A DNA stretch of 64,000 bases from the NCBI GenBank assembly GCA_008638375.1, contig CM018032.1, positions 33,965,751 through 34,029,750 of the forward strand. Direction: 5' to 3'. The notes below the pieces were generated by a model. The model made no database searches, had not been told where the DNA came from, and saw nothing but the letters and a program-made list of their open reading frames with translations. This DNA comes from Nyssa sinensis (lineage: Eukaryota > Streptophyta > Magnoliopsida > Cornales > Nyssaceae). Position numbers and translations under genes: made by a program. This document shows, one piece after another, positions 44,798-56,049 of this stretch; position 1 is the first letter of the stretch; each line of letters opens with the position of its first letter.

Positions 44798-44806
44798 GAG
44801 GGGGAG
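44798..44806 (+). other. Polypurine tract of copia E5
   Basis: GAGGGGGAG directly before the 3' LTR. Confidence 0.88.
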
Positions 44807-45046
44807 TGTTGACAAATCCTTATTTGATTCGGTTAGCTCGATAAACAGGGAAACAAATCCCTATTTGATTTGGTTGACTTGGTAAACAGGGAATTTATTT
44901 TCCTTTAAAACTAAGATTGTATAGCCTGTAAACTTTGATTTTTTTTCTTTTATAACTACATTTAATTAGGTCCTAATCTCTAGAGATTGTTTCCTGATTT
45001 CATGTATATTTAGTTTCCTAAAATATAGGAAAGATATCTGTCTATA
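44807..45046 (+). mobile_element. 3' LTR of copia E5
   Basis: TGTTGACAAATCC ... CTGTCTATA, 240 bp. Shorter than the 5' LTR by one internal 45-50-bp block and diverged at about 8 percent of aligned sites. Confidence 0.88.
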
Positions 45047-45056
45047 CCATGATATA

Positions 45057-45700
45057 CATATATATATATATATATATATATTTAAAAGAGTCAAAAAAGA
45101 AACTTTTAATACAAAAAAACATAATTGTTAACTATTATCTTCAAACCGTTAAAAAATATTACTGATTAGACTAAAATAAGCCTAAATATACATTTTAAAA
45201 AATACTAAATAGTTGATAAAATAAATTTTTCACTCCAAAAAAAATAAAATAACATTTTTTATTTATTTAGAAGGCCTAAAAAATAAATTTTTATTTCATA
45301 AAATATTATGATTTTCTTGGAATCAAGAAATTATTTATATATTTTTTAGTATTTTTTTAAATATATCCTGAAGGTTATTTTAATATAATAGTAATATTTT
45401 TTAACGGTATTAAGATAAAAGTTAATCATTGGACTTTTTGTATTAAAACTTTATTTTTTAGATATTTTAAATAGAAAAAATATATAATAGATTTTTTAAA
45501 TTAAAAATTTTATTTTAATAACTTTTAGTATTTTTTCTAAAATTTTATTTTAAGGCTTACTCGTATAAAAGTTACGCATGCAGTAACCGCCAACTAAAAT
45601 TATATCATCTCTCTAGGAAAGGGACGCCGAACGTCTTTGTTCTTGTCTAAACTTCGTCCGTTTATTCTTCAGAACAACTCTCTCTCTCTCTAGTTTTTCC
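45057..45700. other. AT-rich intergenic DNA upstream of FAAH-like exons
   Basis: TA microsatellite at 45057-45081, then very AT-rich sequence to about 45550, then a sharp change to less AT-rich sequence. A CT run at 45679-45692 and TTTATATGAG at 45711-45720 could be the 5' region of the gene below. Confidence 0.5.
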
Positions 45701-45753
45701 ACCAGCCTCTTTTATATGAGCAGTTACATATGCGAGTTAGCATCCACACCAAT

Positions 45754-45754
<1 letters not shown>

Positions 45755-45785
<31 letters not shown>
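45755..45785. repeat. CT microsatellite in 5' UTR region
   Basis: Long TC run about 65 bp before the FAAH-like ATG. A second TC run at 45971-45998 is in the first intron. Confidence 0.9.
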
Positions 45786-45789
<4 letters not shown>

Positions 45790-45849
45790 ATGACACAAAT
45801 ATACACAGTGACACATCTCTGCTTTTGTGATAATACTTCGGCTCTCACA

Positions 45850-45971
45850 ATGGGCTTGTTCAAGGATCAAGGCGTAGTCTACAAGCCAGTGGCCGACGTC
45901 GATCTCAGTCCTCACAGCGATGAGGTTTATCACCGAGCCAACGTCAAAGGTTTCCATTTCATTCCCCATCA

Positions 45972-46003
<32 letters not shown>

Positions 46004-46333
46004 CATATGAATTCATCTGATTTGTGATTAATTATAAATTTTACATTTCTTCTTTTATTCCTAGAATTTGACAGTTATGTAATTAATATATTATCATCAA
46101 TTGATTTCTCTCTCTTTTTTTAGTAGATTTATTTTTAAATTTGTGATTCAGTAATCTTGAGTTCTATATCGCAGATGATTCATAAATGAATGATTACTGA
46201 TGAATTCATGTATGTCGTATAGCTCCTCGCATGGCTTGGATTGTTGGTTAAATTATTTGCCTGGTTCTTAGAGTCCCAGATTTTCGGACCCATTTTGTTG
46301 TACATATTGAAGAGAAACAATCTAATTCACACG
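45850..46333 (+). pseudogene. First two exons of a fatty acid amide hydrolase-like gene
   Basis: FAAH hydrolyses N-acylethanolamines at membranes. Exon 1, 45850-45949, reads MGLFKDQGVVYKPVADVDLS and onward to NVK, ending in a GT donor. The intron is 45950-46222 (GT...ATAG). Exon 2, 46223-46333, reads APRMA, then after a one-base insertion LLVKLFAWFLES and IFGPILLYILKRNNLIHT. This is the N-terminus of plant FAAH from memory, before the amidase domain; no amidase exons are in the window. The inserted base puts a TAA in frame, and the base pair after exon 2 is GC rather than GT. So this copy is probably broken, or the shift is a sequence error. Retrotransposon E3 is inserted 179 bp further on. 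Confidence 0.68.
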
Positions 46334-46511
46334 GCTAGTGCCCTCTCTCCCCTGAATGTTTTAATTTGTTGAACTCTTTTATTGATTTTTCGCTTGTTGA
46401 AGTGAAATCTCCTAGTTCTAACAGGTTTCATGATCAGTGTTTTAAGCTAAATTCATTCGAATTTATGAATATTCTCTGTTCTGTGACTTAACTATCCTAT
46501 ATGTATGTATG
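46334..46511. other. Intron-like sequence before E3
   Basis: T-rich, no coding signal. Ends in ATGTATGTATG, the target of E3 (TSD GTATG). Confidence 0.5.
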
Positions 46512-47062
46512 TGATGCTGCACTTTTCGGCTCGCAATAAGTATGGACTTCGTGACCTGTAGAACACTCAGAAAGATGATCAGAGGACCACCGGATTGGCT
46601 CCGGCGGTAGCCGCTCCGATGCTTAAGTAAGTAAAAGAATTGAAAGACTGTATTGAAAGCCAAAGAATGAGCATAAAAATAAAGCGTACCTTTAGGGTTT
46701 AATTTATAGACCGTGGCCTTCCTAAGTTGATTAGGATTTGATGCCATGAATATAGGGATTTGATCATCGGAGATTGCAGTTACCTTGTGGAGTATTGCAT
46801 AGAGATAACCATAGATAGTAGTTCCCTTGTTGAAGACTGTTTCCTTGTTTGAAGACTGTTCCCTTGTCGAAGACTGTTTCTTTATTCCCTGCTCGGCATC
46901 CGCTAAGGCGGTGACGAGGTCTGGAGTGTTGATCTGGACCCTGTGATAAGTTCTGAGACCCTTGTCCGGATATGTATGCTCTGAAGGTATAAGTTTGGTC
47001 ATTTCTGACCTTTTGTGCTGATGTGTCAAATGCTGATTGGCCTGCCCTTTTATGGTATATCA
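46512..47062 (-). mobile_element. 3' LTR of E3
   Basis: Plus-strand ends TGATGCTGCACTTTTCGG and TTTATGGTATATCA. Contains a local repeat of TTGAAGACTGTTTCCTTGTT-like words (46826-46880). Confidence 0.95.
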
Positions 47063-47084
47063 GTTACTCCCCCCCCCCAAGTCC
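47063..47084 (-). other. Polypurine tract of E3
   Basis: Minus strand GGACTTGGGGGG...AGTAAC next to the 3' LTR, as in E2. Confidence 0.88.
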
Positions 47085-47310
47085 TAGTTCGATGCTAGCA
47101 AGCAACTAGGGCTAAGCCTTTTTCGGAGAGTCATGTGTCCTGCCTGTTCGCCTTTCAAGGCGACTGTTGGGGCACCATTTATTGCGCAGCCGGAGATTAG
47201 GTCTTTTCAAGGTCATTATTTGTACTGGCCGATAGTTGGGTTTCCCGAAATCATCATTGTTCTGAACCGTCATGGCGTTTGGGCTTGGTGGGTCCCTTCT
47301 GATACTATGC

Positions 47311-47320
47311 TTATAAATAC
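47311..47320 (+). promoter_or_regulatory. TATA box of large antisense gene, E3
   Basis: TTATAAATAC, 171 bp upstream of the ATG at 47490; identical spacing in E2. Confidence 0.65.
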
Positions 47321-47489
47321 GGGGTAAGATTTTGAAATAACCTTTTCCCTGTCATTTTCACTGTGCTAGAAGACTTCATCCGCCATTGTTGGTTTGTGCG
47401 ACTTTGCAGAATACCGATTTCCTGAGTTAGACCGGGTTCGACTAATTTTTCCTCTTCTCTTGCTTCTTTTCTTCTTAAGTCTGGTCATA

Positions 47490-49422
47490 ATGTCTGCTCC
47501 TTCTGAATCCCCAATTGTGAATGAGGGAGTGGGAAACCCTTCTGAGATGGTTGTTCCGTCTCTTGTGGAAAACGTAGGTAACCCTTCTCCCGAAGTTATT
47601 GGGGAGAGGCCTGTTGATCCTCCCGCTAGTCTTGGAGTTAGGATAGTTGATGCTTTTGAGGAACCCCGAAACAGGGCTAGGGAGACCTCTGGTAGGTCGT
47701 CCCGTAGAGAAGAGGGTGAGAGTGCTGTCACTCAGAGCCTTCTGGACGAGTGGAGGGCGAAATACAATTTTCCCCTGAATGTGACCTACAGAGTGCCAGG
47801 CCCCATGGATCGTCTCCAAAATGTTGAAGCTGGGGAGATTTGTGTTTACCTAGCTTGGTTCGAAATGGGCCTGAGACTCCCATTGCTGGATTTAGTCAGG
47901 CAATTCTTTTGTTGGTATAAGCTCTGCCCTGCCGACCTGAACCTCAATAGCTGGCGGCAGCTTCTAGGGTTTGTGGTGTCGGGACACCTGAACAAGGTGG
48001 ATGTGTCTCTGGACTTGATCCGTAGCAATATGGATCTAATGTTCAAGTAGGCTGAAGGCCTTTTTTATATGTCCTTTGAGAAGGGGTTCCGACCCTTGTC
48101 CTCCGTTCCTACTTCCAACAAAACGTGGAAGAAGTGGTACTTCTTCGTCGGAGGAGGATGGGAGCTTGAAGACTTTCAGGAAGGAGAAGCCTCGCCATTC
48201 CCTCGTGCTACAGGTCATAAGGGTGAGGCTTATTCCTTTAGATTTACTTTTAGCCTTGTTATGCCTTCCGAACTGATAAACTAATATATCTTTCCTTACT
48301 TGTGTGCAGTCAAGAGTGCTTAGAAGAGGCCTGATTTTACTAAAGCGCTGCGAGATCAATACCGAGTACTGCTTTCAACTTCCAACCGGGCTCATTCTGT
48401 TATTGTGACTCCGGAGAACTTGATGGCTGCCCATTCCGCAGAGCTTAAGAAGAGGTTGACGACGAAGTGGGCTGTGCCGGAGGCCCTAGTGGCGGGGGAG
48501 TCTTCCTCCCGAGCTGAGCCGAATGCCCCCCTTGAAGTAAAAAGGAGGAGGTTGATTTCTGGCTCTCCCGAGCCAGCCCCTACCGAGGCTGAGAAGGAGG
48601 CCGAACCTGCCGTCCCTATTTCGGCTGCTCCTCGTGCCTCTTCTGGTCCGAGCAGGAGGACTAGGAAGGGGAAAGCACCTAATGCGCCGTCCAAGCCGTT
48701 TGCTGAGCCGGACTATCAAATTGTCAAGAAGGCATTTGATCAAATATGGGCTCAGGGCCCACACCGATACAGAGGAGATGACCCCTCCAAGCTGATGACT
48801 GAGATGATGAATCTCCAGATGAGGGTAACTTCTGAAGCTTTTTCTTGACTTTTCTATTTGTCTATTCGTTCAATCTTAAACTGTCTGTCTTGCTTTGCGC
48901 AGAGCATGCATAGTTTGGCTGCATAGTTTGGCTGCTCTGATGGTGACCCCCATGGGCCTTGAGAAGTCCGAGAAGCTGAGGGCTGAAGTGGAAGAGATGA
49001 GGATGGAGCTTGGGACAGCTCGATCCAAGATTCAGACCACTGAGGAGGATCTGAAGGAAGTTACCACCAACCTTACCGTGGCAGGGTCTGAGAGGGACAT
49101 ATATGCTCAGAAGGTTGAGGGGCTTCAGGCGGAGTTGGTTAATCTCCGAAGTTCCTTCGATCAGAAGGTTCAGGAGGCAGTTGATCATGCCAGGGCTGAG
49201 ACTGAGATGGTATTGAAAGATGAAGTTGAACAGATGGGTGATGACCTGATCCGATTCGGTTTCGAAAGTTTCTGAACTAGATTCCAGATTCAGTTCCCAG
49301 GTTTTGACGTTTCATCAATCGTTCCCCCTGAGCCTACCTCATCTCGTCCTGATCCGGACAAGACGGCTGGGGCTACTACCCTTAACTTGGAAGAGGACGC
49401 AGGCCCTTCTAGGAAGTCTTGA
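47490..49422 (+). pseudogene. Large spliced antisense gene of Tat element, E3 copy
   Basis: Counterpart of the E2 gene at 27258-29173. Exons are 47490-48232, 48310-48824 and 48903-49422, with GT...AG introns of 77 and 78 bp at the same positions as in E2. The start MSAPSESPIVNEGVGN, the core LNLNSWRQLLGF and SNKTWKKWYFFVGG, the basic stretch KRRRLISGSPEPAP and the C-terminal coiled coil are all present. Lesions: TAG at 48048-48050 where E2 has CAG, TAG near 48320 where E2 has CGG, a short duplication around 48905-48935 (GCATAGTTTGGCTGC twice) that adds a stop, and TGA at 49273-49275. AATAAA is at 49484-49489. So it is decayed, though exon structure is clear. Confidence 0.8.
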
Positions 49423-49483
49423 GGCTTTATGGGTTTTTATTTTTGCTACTTCTTTTTGATGTAATGAATGTATTCTTCCGATC

Positions 49484-49489
49484 AATAAA
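49484..49489 (+). terminator. Poly(A) signal of large antisense gene, E3
   Basis: AATAAA in CGATCAATAAAACTGAC, 62 bp after the stop. Confidence 0.6.
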
Positions 49490-50145
49490 ACTGACTTTCC
49501 TTCAGATTCTGCTTGTGTTCTTTCCTCCTGTGCAATTTTGTCGTAAGTGTGGCTGCTCTGAGCCTTTTGTATGTTAGATCAACTGTCCAACAATCAGTAG
49601 TCGCTTTCTGAACTTCGATACTTGTCATTGAATAGTGAATGTAGATTAACTTCAACTGTCTTATTATAATAAGACAAGAAAGTAAATATAACCAGATAGA
49701 CAGAGCCTGATAAAGTGGGAGTAGGCTTCTGTAGGGCTCTGAGATAGACTGCTTTGAATCAAGAGCTTGTGAAGATAACCAGGCAGCTTGTGCTTGTAGT
49801 TATGATGCTCGGTATGCTGTGTTCGAGTACTCAGGATCGGGATATATCCGAGCTGTTTGGCCTTTGTCATATGACTGGCCTGTCATTAAATAGTTAAGAC
49901 TGGAAGATCGGAATCTTGAATAGGGGGTCTGTACACTTAGACTTTGTTCCCCTCTCTGTTAATTCGGGAGCTTCAGTGCTGGACTGTGGTCTCTGTTTAG
50001 AGAGCTCTGTACCCTGTCTCTTGGTATATTGAAGAGGCATATTTAATGCACCGCTTATTTATTCGATTGCCGTTTGGGATTTCGAGGCCAATCTCTTTTT
50101 CACCGTTGCGACGGTTCAGTTGGGTGGCTTTTGGACTTCAAGGGT
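49490..50145. other. Spacer between the two antisense genes of E3
   Basis: No coding signal. Corresponds to about 26710-27180 in E2, sharing words such as GAATCAAGAGCTTGTGA and TGCTCGGTATGCTG. Confidence 0.55.
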
Positions 50146-50157
50146 CTATATATATAG
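50146..50157 (+). promoter_or_regulatory. TATA box of small antisense gene, E3
   Basis: CTATATATATAG, about 100 bp before the ATG at 50257. Confidence 0.6.
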
Positions 50158-50256
50158 AAGCGAGGGCATTCGGTTGCGTTCACCCCTTTTATTCTCGAAC
50201 TGTTTCCTCGTAGAAGAGATTTTATATGCTGTCGGAGTTTTTCCACTCACCCGGAG

Positions 50257-50514
50257 ATGATGGATGATTCTCTGTCTGAGTTAGGAATGATTGAACTGTG
50301 GCCGAGAGTTAACCTTCCCCCTTTTTCAGTCTCCAAGGAAGGATTAAAGGAAGCACAAGTCTTCTTGTTTTCTCTGGCCTCCAGTCGAGATTCCTCCGAT
50401 TGGTGGTGTTCCCTCCCTGATTCAACCGAGGCTTGGAGCGTCGGTGATGAAGACGCAAGTGGGGTGCCTCCTCTTCTTCATGTTTCGTCAAAGACCCCTG
50501 CTTCCACCAGCTAG
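50257..50514 (+). CDS. Small antisense ORF of Tat element, E3 copy
   Basis: 85 codons, starting MMDDSLSELGMIELWPRVNL. Nearly identical in pattern to E2 through FSVSKEGLKEAQVFLFSLAS and LPDSTEAWSVGDEDA, then ending earlier. It stays open although gag, pol and the large antisense gene of E3 are broken, but it is short, so chance survival is possible. Downstream, TSDSDDEMAWVLLDADWGSG (about 50590-50650) is conserved with E2 and could be a second exon; no clear splice pair was fixed. Poly(A) signal at 50824-50829. No known family recognised. Confidence 0.6.
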   Translation: MMDDSLSELGMIELWPRVNLPPFSVSKEGLKEAQVFLFSLASSRDSSDWWCSLPDSTEAWSVGDEDASGVPPLLHVSSKTPASTS

Positions 50515-50823
50515 GGTGTAACAACTGACGTGAGGGAGACGAATGGCAGTCCCCTGAGACCCAGAGCCCTCATCCTCCGTTGGTCGTGAGACCAGTGATA
50601 GTGATGATGAAATGGCCTGGGTGCTTCTTGATGCAGATTGGGGTTCAGGGTTCCTTTCTTTCAAACGGAGCCGGTGACGGCGGTAATGGAAGTTTTGGAT
50701 CCTGTGCCGTTTTATCATCGCATGAAGAAAAGCCAATATGTTGAGAATTGTAGCTTCTGTAATAGCTTCTGTAGTAGCTTCTGTAATGATGTCTTTGTAC
50801 TGATGTAAATTTTCTGATTTATC

Positions 50824-50829
50824 AATAAA
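50824..50829 (+). terminator. Poly(A) signal of small antisense gene, E3
   Basis: AATAAA in TTATCAATAAAATTGAG, the same context as in E1 and E2. Confidence 0.6.
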
Positions 50830-51119
50830 ATTGAGTCTCTTTTTCTCAGATCTGATGTCCTCTGTATTCGAATGTGCCTTTCTGTAGTTAAAACACTTTC
50901 TCGTGCACTTCTGACATATGAGTGTTCTAAGAATGGATCAAAGAAACTTAGAAGAATGCGTGAATTAAAGTACTTCACTTCTGATCGGTACCATAATACT
51001 TGTTGCTTGTTTGTCAGATAAGCCAAATAATATAAATATCAGATCTGAGGCGTTTCGATCTTGGAAACTTTAGTTTGTAAACGTTCGAAACTTCTGTCTT
51101 TGGATGGACTAGATCATAG

Positions 51120-51540
51120 AACCTGCTAATTGAGGACGGACCAGGCTCGGAAGGCCTGTGCATTAGGGTGGTCCAGGCTCTGGAGGCCTGCGTACTTAGA
51201 AAAATGGACCAAGTATTTAAGACCTGCATATTATGGACCAGGCTCTGAAGGCCTGTGCATTAATAGATGGACCAAGTGCGAAGACTTGTACATTTATGGA
51301 CCAGGCTCTGGAGGCCTGTGCATTAATGGATGGACCAAGTACTGAGACTTGTACATTTATGGACCAGGCTCTGAAAGCCTGTGCATTAGTAGATGGACCA
51401 AGTACTAAGACTTGTACATTTATGGACCAGGCTCTGAAGGCCTGTGCATTAGTAGATGGACCAAGTACTAAGACTTGTACATTTATGGACCAGGCTCTGA
51501 AGGCCTGTGCATTAGTAGATGGACCGAGTACGAAGACTTG
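51120..51540 (-). repeat. Hairpin minisatellite of E3, part 1
   Basis: Alternating units on the minus strand with stems CAAGT/ACTTG and CAGGC/GCCTG, a dimer period of about 62-63 bp. Loops vary (CTTCGT, CTTAGT, CTCAGT) while stems are kept. Interrupted at 51540 by a solo LTR and continued at 55656. Confidence 0.92.
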
Positions 51541-54500
51541 TGTCACGACCCGAAACCCACCCTCTACGGATTACCGGATCGCGATCACCGCCCCGAGACC
51601 CGAAGGCCCCGAGACAAGGCTCGCATCTGCAGCGGTACCGAATAGATGTGCTACACATGATTGCGGAAGCGTGAAAAACTTTTTCTTTTCTTTTCTCATT
51701 TTAAATTATGCACATCCGTCCGATACTGCTGTTCCATACATAGCATACATGGTTACACATTCAGAGTATAACTAAAACTTAAAGACTTCATACATTAATA
51801 CAGTACATATTCGATTGCCCTGAGGGCTTATTACACGTCCTTACATTGTTTACTAATACAAATGTACTACTAGTGTTCATAAGTTCTTCAAAAGAAACTA
51901 CTTAACAGATCCTTCCAAAAACAGCTAGACTCATCGTTGTAGTCCTTAAGACCCTATCTGCTGCATCACCTGAAAGGGGGGGTCCGAACAAAGTCCGGGT
52001 AAGCTAATCTTAGCTTGTGAGCAATTCCAGTGTTCGTCATGGGGTTTTCAATTAGCAGTGGTTTTTAGCACATAAGAGTTGTAAAACATTCACTACCGAT
52101 TGCTTATACAATTTAGAATACAAGGTACATGCATTCTTAAAACAGATAGCTTTGAAACATTTAAAGTATTCAAGTTATACTTATACTTGTCAAATGGAGT
52201 GTATAACTCGGAACATATGCATTTCAAATAAATAGCTTTGAAACATTTAAAGTATTCAAGCTAAACTCGTACTTCTTAAAATAGAGTATATAACTCAAAC
52301 ATATGCATTTCAAATAAATAGCTTTGAAACATTTAAAGTATTCAAGCTAAACTCGTACTTCGTCAATAGAGTATATAACTCAAAACATATGCATTTCAAA
52401 TGACTTGAAAACATTTAAGATATTCAAGCAAAACTCGTACTTCATCAAATAAAGTATATAACTTTAAATCACATCAATATGTATTTTGAAAATGAGGGTA
52501 AAACCTGCTTTCATTTCCAAAATCACTTTGTTATCTTTTCTCTTTAATTAGGTGGAATCTGTTTCGAACCAGACTCCCATTTTACTGCCAATACTGCCGA
52601 TCTCATTTGCCTGGGGGATTAGATCCTGCTACCGGGCATTTACTGTTGAATCCCGAAGGATTTTAACGTCACATGGGGTGGTACTTAGTACCGTTTATCT
52701 TGTAAAACATTTATCACATAACTTCTTCAATTGATACTTTCATGAATATTTAAAAAACATGAAATGTATAGTTTCTACAATAGGACTTCAAATACTTGTA
52801 ACTATCAAATTCAGGATATTTAACATAATTTGGCATTTAAAACTTTAGACATGCTTAAATATGTTTTAAGAAAACTATGATAAATACCAATCACTGAGCA
52901 TGTCATATAGAGTTATAAAATAGTACAATTTAAAAGCTGCATCATGTAAATACTGAATTTGAAACTTCAAATACTACATATCTTTGAACTTAAAACTTTT
53001 TCAAATCCATGGAGTTAAATCTCCAATTCAAACACAGGGTTACTCACCTTGATTCTTAGGGTTAGTGCTAAAATGCGCTTTCCCACTTTCCTTGTAGTTC
53101 CTAAGAACAATTCATAAACACCTCATCAACTTCACATTCATTGTAATATCATCTCGATATTCCTTAACTTATGCTTAAACCGTATTAGATCCTAAAACGA
53201 TTTCACAATTTCATAGGTACTTAATTTAACTCGTACTTGTAACCTATGACATAATTTAACGTATTAGAAATTGAATTTATTTTAATTTATACTCTTCTGG
53301 GAGTTCCATTAACTTTAATTTAAAGTTATTTATTTGACATGTTTACGTGTCGTGTCTTTTCGTATTTCGTTTCTCGTACTTGCCTTAGTATTAGTACTTT
53401 GGCATTACTCTAATTTATAGTCATCTGACAGATGCTATTCATCAAATTTTATGTCTTTTTATTTTAGACATTTCTTTAGGTCGAATAGACTCTACCATTG
53501 AGTCCGGAGTGTCGAAGAAAGTCGGTTTAGGCTTTCCAATCATTTAATTCGGACTGTTATATATAAAAGGGTAAAATGGTCATTTTATCGTTTTACGCGT
53601 CATATTTTTCTGTACTTCGTTTCGTAATTTGGACTCCATTATTGAGTCCGGGATGTCAAGGAAAGTCAATTTAGACCTTCTTTGATTTCATTTTGGCTTT
53701 AGGGGTACCAAGGGTATTTTGATCTTTTTACCCCTTTACGTGTCTTTATTTTTCGGGACTCCATTTCATGTTGTGGACCTCACCATTGGACTCAGAAGGT
53801 CCAAGATAGTAAGAACACACTAATAACTTGTAAATTTTGGTCAAGGGGTATTTTGGTCATTTACTCCTTACGTGTATTTATTTTTTCGGGCCTCGTCTCG
53901 TAAAACGGACCCTACCATTGATCTCAGAATGTCCCAAATAGTAAAAATGCACTATTCATATGCTTAATTTGGACTTCATTTGCCTTAGTTATGACCCAAG
54001 GGCAAAATAGTAATTTTACTTTATTTATTAAATAATTAAATTAATTATTTAATTATTTTTTAGGGGCTTTATTGCATAATATTTCCCTAAGTTGGGCCAT
54101 AGTAGAGTTTCTCAGAACTCTGGGGTCAATTCGTAATAAGGAATAGGTTTGGTTTATTTATTTTTAAATAAACTTGAAAACCAAAGGGTTTGGTTAGGGA
54201 TTAAGTGAACCGGTCCGGTCCAGTCATAAACCAACCGGTTTATCCGGTTTATTTACATGTGGCTGACGTCATGATGACGTCAGCCCTAGGTCTCATTTAA
54301 TTTAAACCGACACTCAAAACGGCATCGTTGCATTTAATCGGTGGCAAGCCCAGAGGCTGCCACCTGTCCGAGTCGACTCAGTCTCATTTAAAGGCCGAGT
54401 TGACCCGTCTTCTTCTTCCCCACTTCGACCGACTGAGAACCCTAATTCCCGTTTATCTTTTCTTCCTATTTCGTGCAGTTTGGATCCATGGATCCTTACT

Positions 54501-55655
54501 ATTTTTGTCCCAAATTGTTCCTAAGGTATATACAATTCGATTGGCATTCATTTTGAAGTTCAAAACTCGTTCGTGTGTTTGGTTTTGGACATGATAACCC
54601 GAACTGTTATTTCGGTCGTATAGGTTCATTTCTTGATGGTTTTTCATGGTATTTGACTTGTTATGATCCCCTCTTCATGGAGATCTAGTTTTCATTTAAA
54701 GAAATGACTTAAATCATGAGTTTAGAGGTTTGGGGTGTAAACCCGTAACCTGCACCTTGACATTTGAGGGTCGATTTTTGAGCTTCAAGGTCACGCACGT
54801 AGGTTTTTCACATGCTTGTAGGGTCTACTAGAGGTCCTTATACACCAAACCAAGTTTGGTTTCCATCGGGTCAGACCTGCTATAAGCATGGTCTTTAATG
54901 GAGGATGCCTCTGGATTAGGTGTTTTTAAGTGTTTTAAAGCTTAAATTTCATGCTTATTACACTTCTAAACATATATATAACATATCCTACGTATATAAA
55001 CAACTTAAAACAGTTCCTATCAATCAAACTTTTAGAGAGAGAAAAATGTAAAAATTGAAACTTTACCTGTTTACACTTGATCTCTCTCTTGTTCTACTTC
55101 CAATTCTCTCTCTATTCTCCTTACTTCTTCTTCTTTCGGTTTCTTTTGCAAGAAGAAAGCATGGTTTGCATGCTTGGCTATTTAAAGAGAAGGTGACCGA
55201 CCCTTTCTCTCTCCTCCATTCTCTCTCTACAGTTCTCTCTCTCCTCATTCTGATTTCTAGCCCTACATAGCTCTCCCATCTCATAAATTTTGCTTTTCTT
55301 CTTTCAGCTTTGCATTAATTTGTTTTGAGATATTTATACATATAATATACATATATATATATATACATATATACATATACATATAAGACAACACACACAC
55401 ACACACACCAGCCGACACACACACACCCATTCACACACTGCTCACACCTTTTTCATATGTATATATACTTGCACACATACATGCTTCCATATACATACAT
55501 GTATACTTCATTTTTACATATATATATATTATTTAATTAATATATATATAACATTTCTTTACTTTAATTAATTAATAATTAAATTAATTAATTATTTTTT
55601 GTAAATTCTCGTAATACGTGTCATATGACCCGGTATCCCGGGTCGGGATATTACA
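51541..55655 (-). mobile_element. Solo LTR, family A, 4.1 kb, inside E3
   Basis: Plus-strand ends TGTCACGACCCGAAACCC and GGTCGGGATATTACA. Exact TSD ACTTG (51536-51540 and 55656-55660). No coding domain. Related to 5793-9204 in ends and in shared internal text. Contains an 86-bp minisatellite (52147-52475) and TA/CA microsatellites (55340-55430). It landed in the hairpin array of E3, so insertion and recombination to a solo LTR both happened after E3 arrived. Confidence 0.9.
52147..52475. repeat. Minisatellite, period about 86 bp, four copies
   Basis: Copies contain TGAAACATTTAAAGTATTCA, ACTCGTACTT and ATATGCATTTCAAATAAATA. Part of the solo LTR. Confidence 0.88.
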
Positions 55656-56015
55656 ACTTGTACATTTATGGACCAGGCTCTAGAGGCCTGTGCATTAATA
55701 GATGGACCAAGTACGAAGACTTGTACATTTATGGACAAGGCTCTGGAGGCCTGTGCATTAATAGATGGACCAAGTACGAAGACTTGTATATTTATGGACC
55801 AGGCTCTGGAGGCCTGTGCATTAATAGATGGACCAAGTACGAAGACTTGTACATTTATGGACCAGGCTCTGGAGGCCTGTGCATTAATAGATGGACCAAG
55901 TACGAAGACTTGTACATTTATGGACTAGGCTCTGCAGGCCTGTGCATTAATAGATGGACCAAGCACGAGGACTTGTACATTTACGGACCAGGCTCTGGAA
56001 GCCTGTGCATTAATA
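55656..56015 (-). repeat. Hairpin minisatellite of E3, part 2
   Basis: Continuation of the dimeric array after the solo LTR. At least five dimers of TGGACCAGGCTCTGGAGGCC plus TGGACCAAGTACGAAGACTT type. Confidence 0.92.
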
Positions 56016-56049
56016 GATGAACATTTTATAGAAGTAAAAGAAAACCTCT

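Larger units (their letters stand above)
13920..45046 (+). mobile_element. Ty1/copia element E5, decayed, with nested insertions
   Basis: LTRs at 13920-14208 and 44807-45046 bracket a tRNA-iMet primer site, then gag, protease, integrase, RT and RNase H remnants in copia order, then a purine tract. Two insertions interrupt it: E4 at 15029-36063 within gag and a solo LTR at 37421-42384 within integrase. Without them it is about 5.1 kb, normal for copia. Each interruption falls inside a codon run that continues on the far side. LTRs differ at roughly 19 of 235 aligned positions, so it is old, and all domains carry stops or frameshifts. The flanks share an exact 10-bp direct repeat, CCATGATATA (13910-13919 and 45047-45056). 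Confidence 0.9.

Noticed and set aside
51233..51775. Open frame of 180 codons with regular repeats, and similar frames at 55625-56020 and 291-836
   Set aside because: They are periodic translations of the hairpin minisatellite, in several frames at once; the first one also runs across the solo LTR junction.
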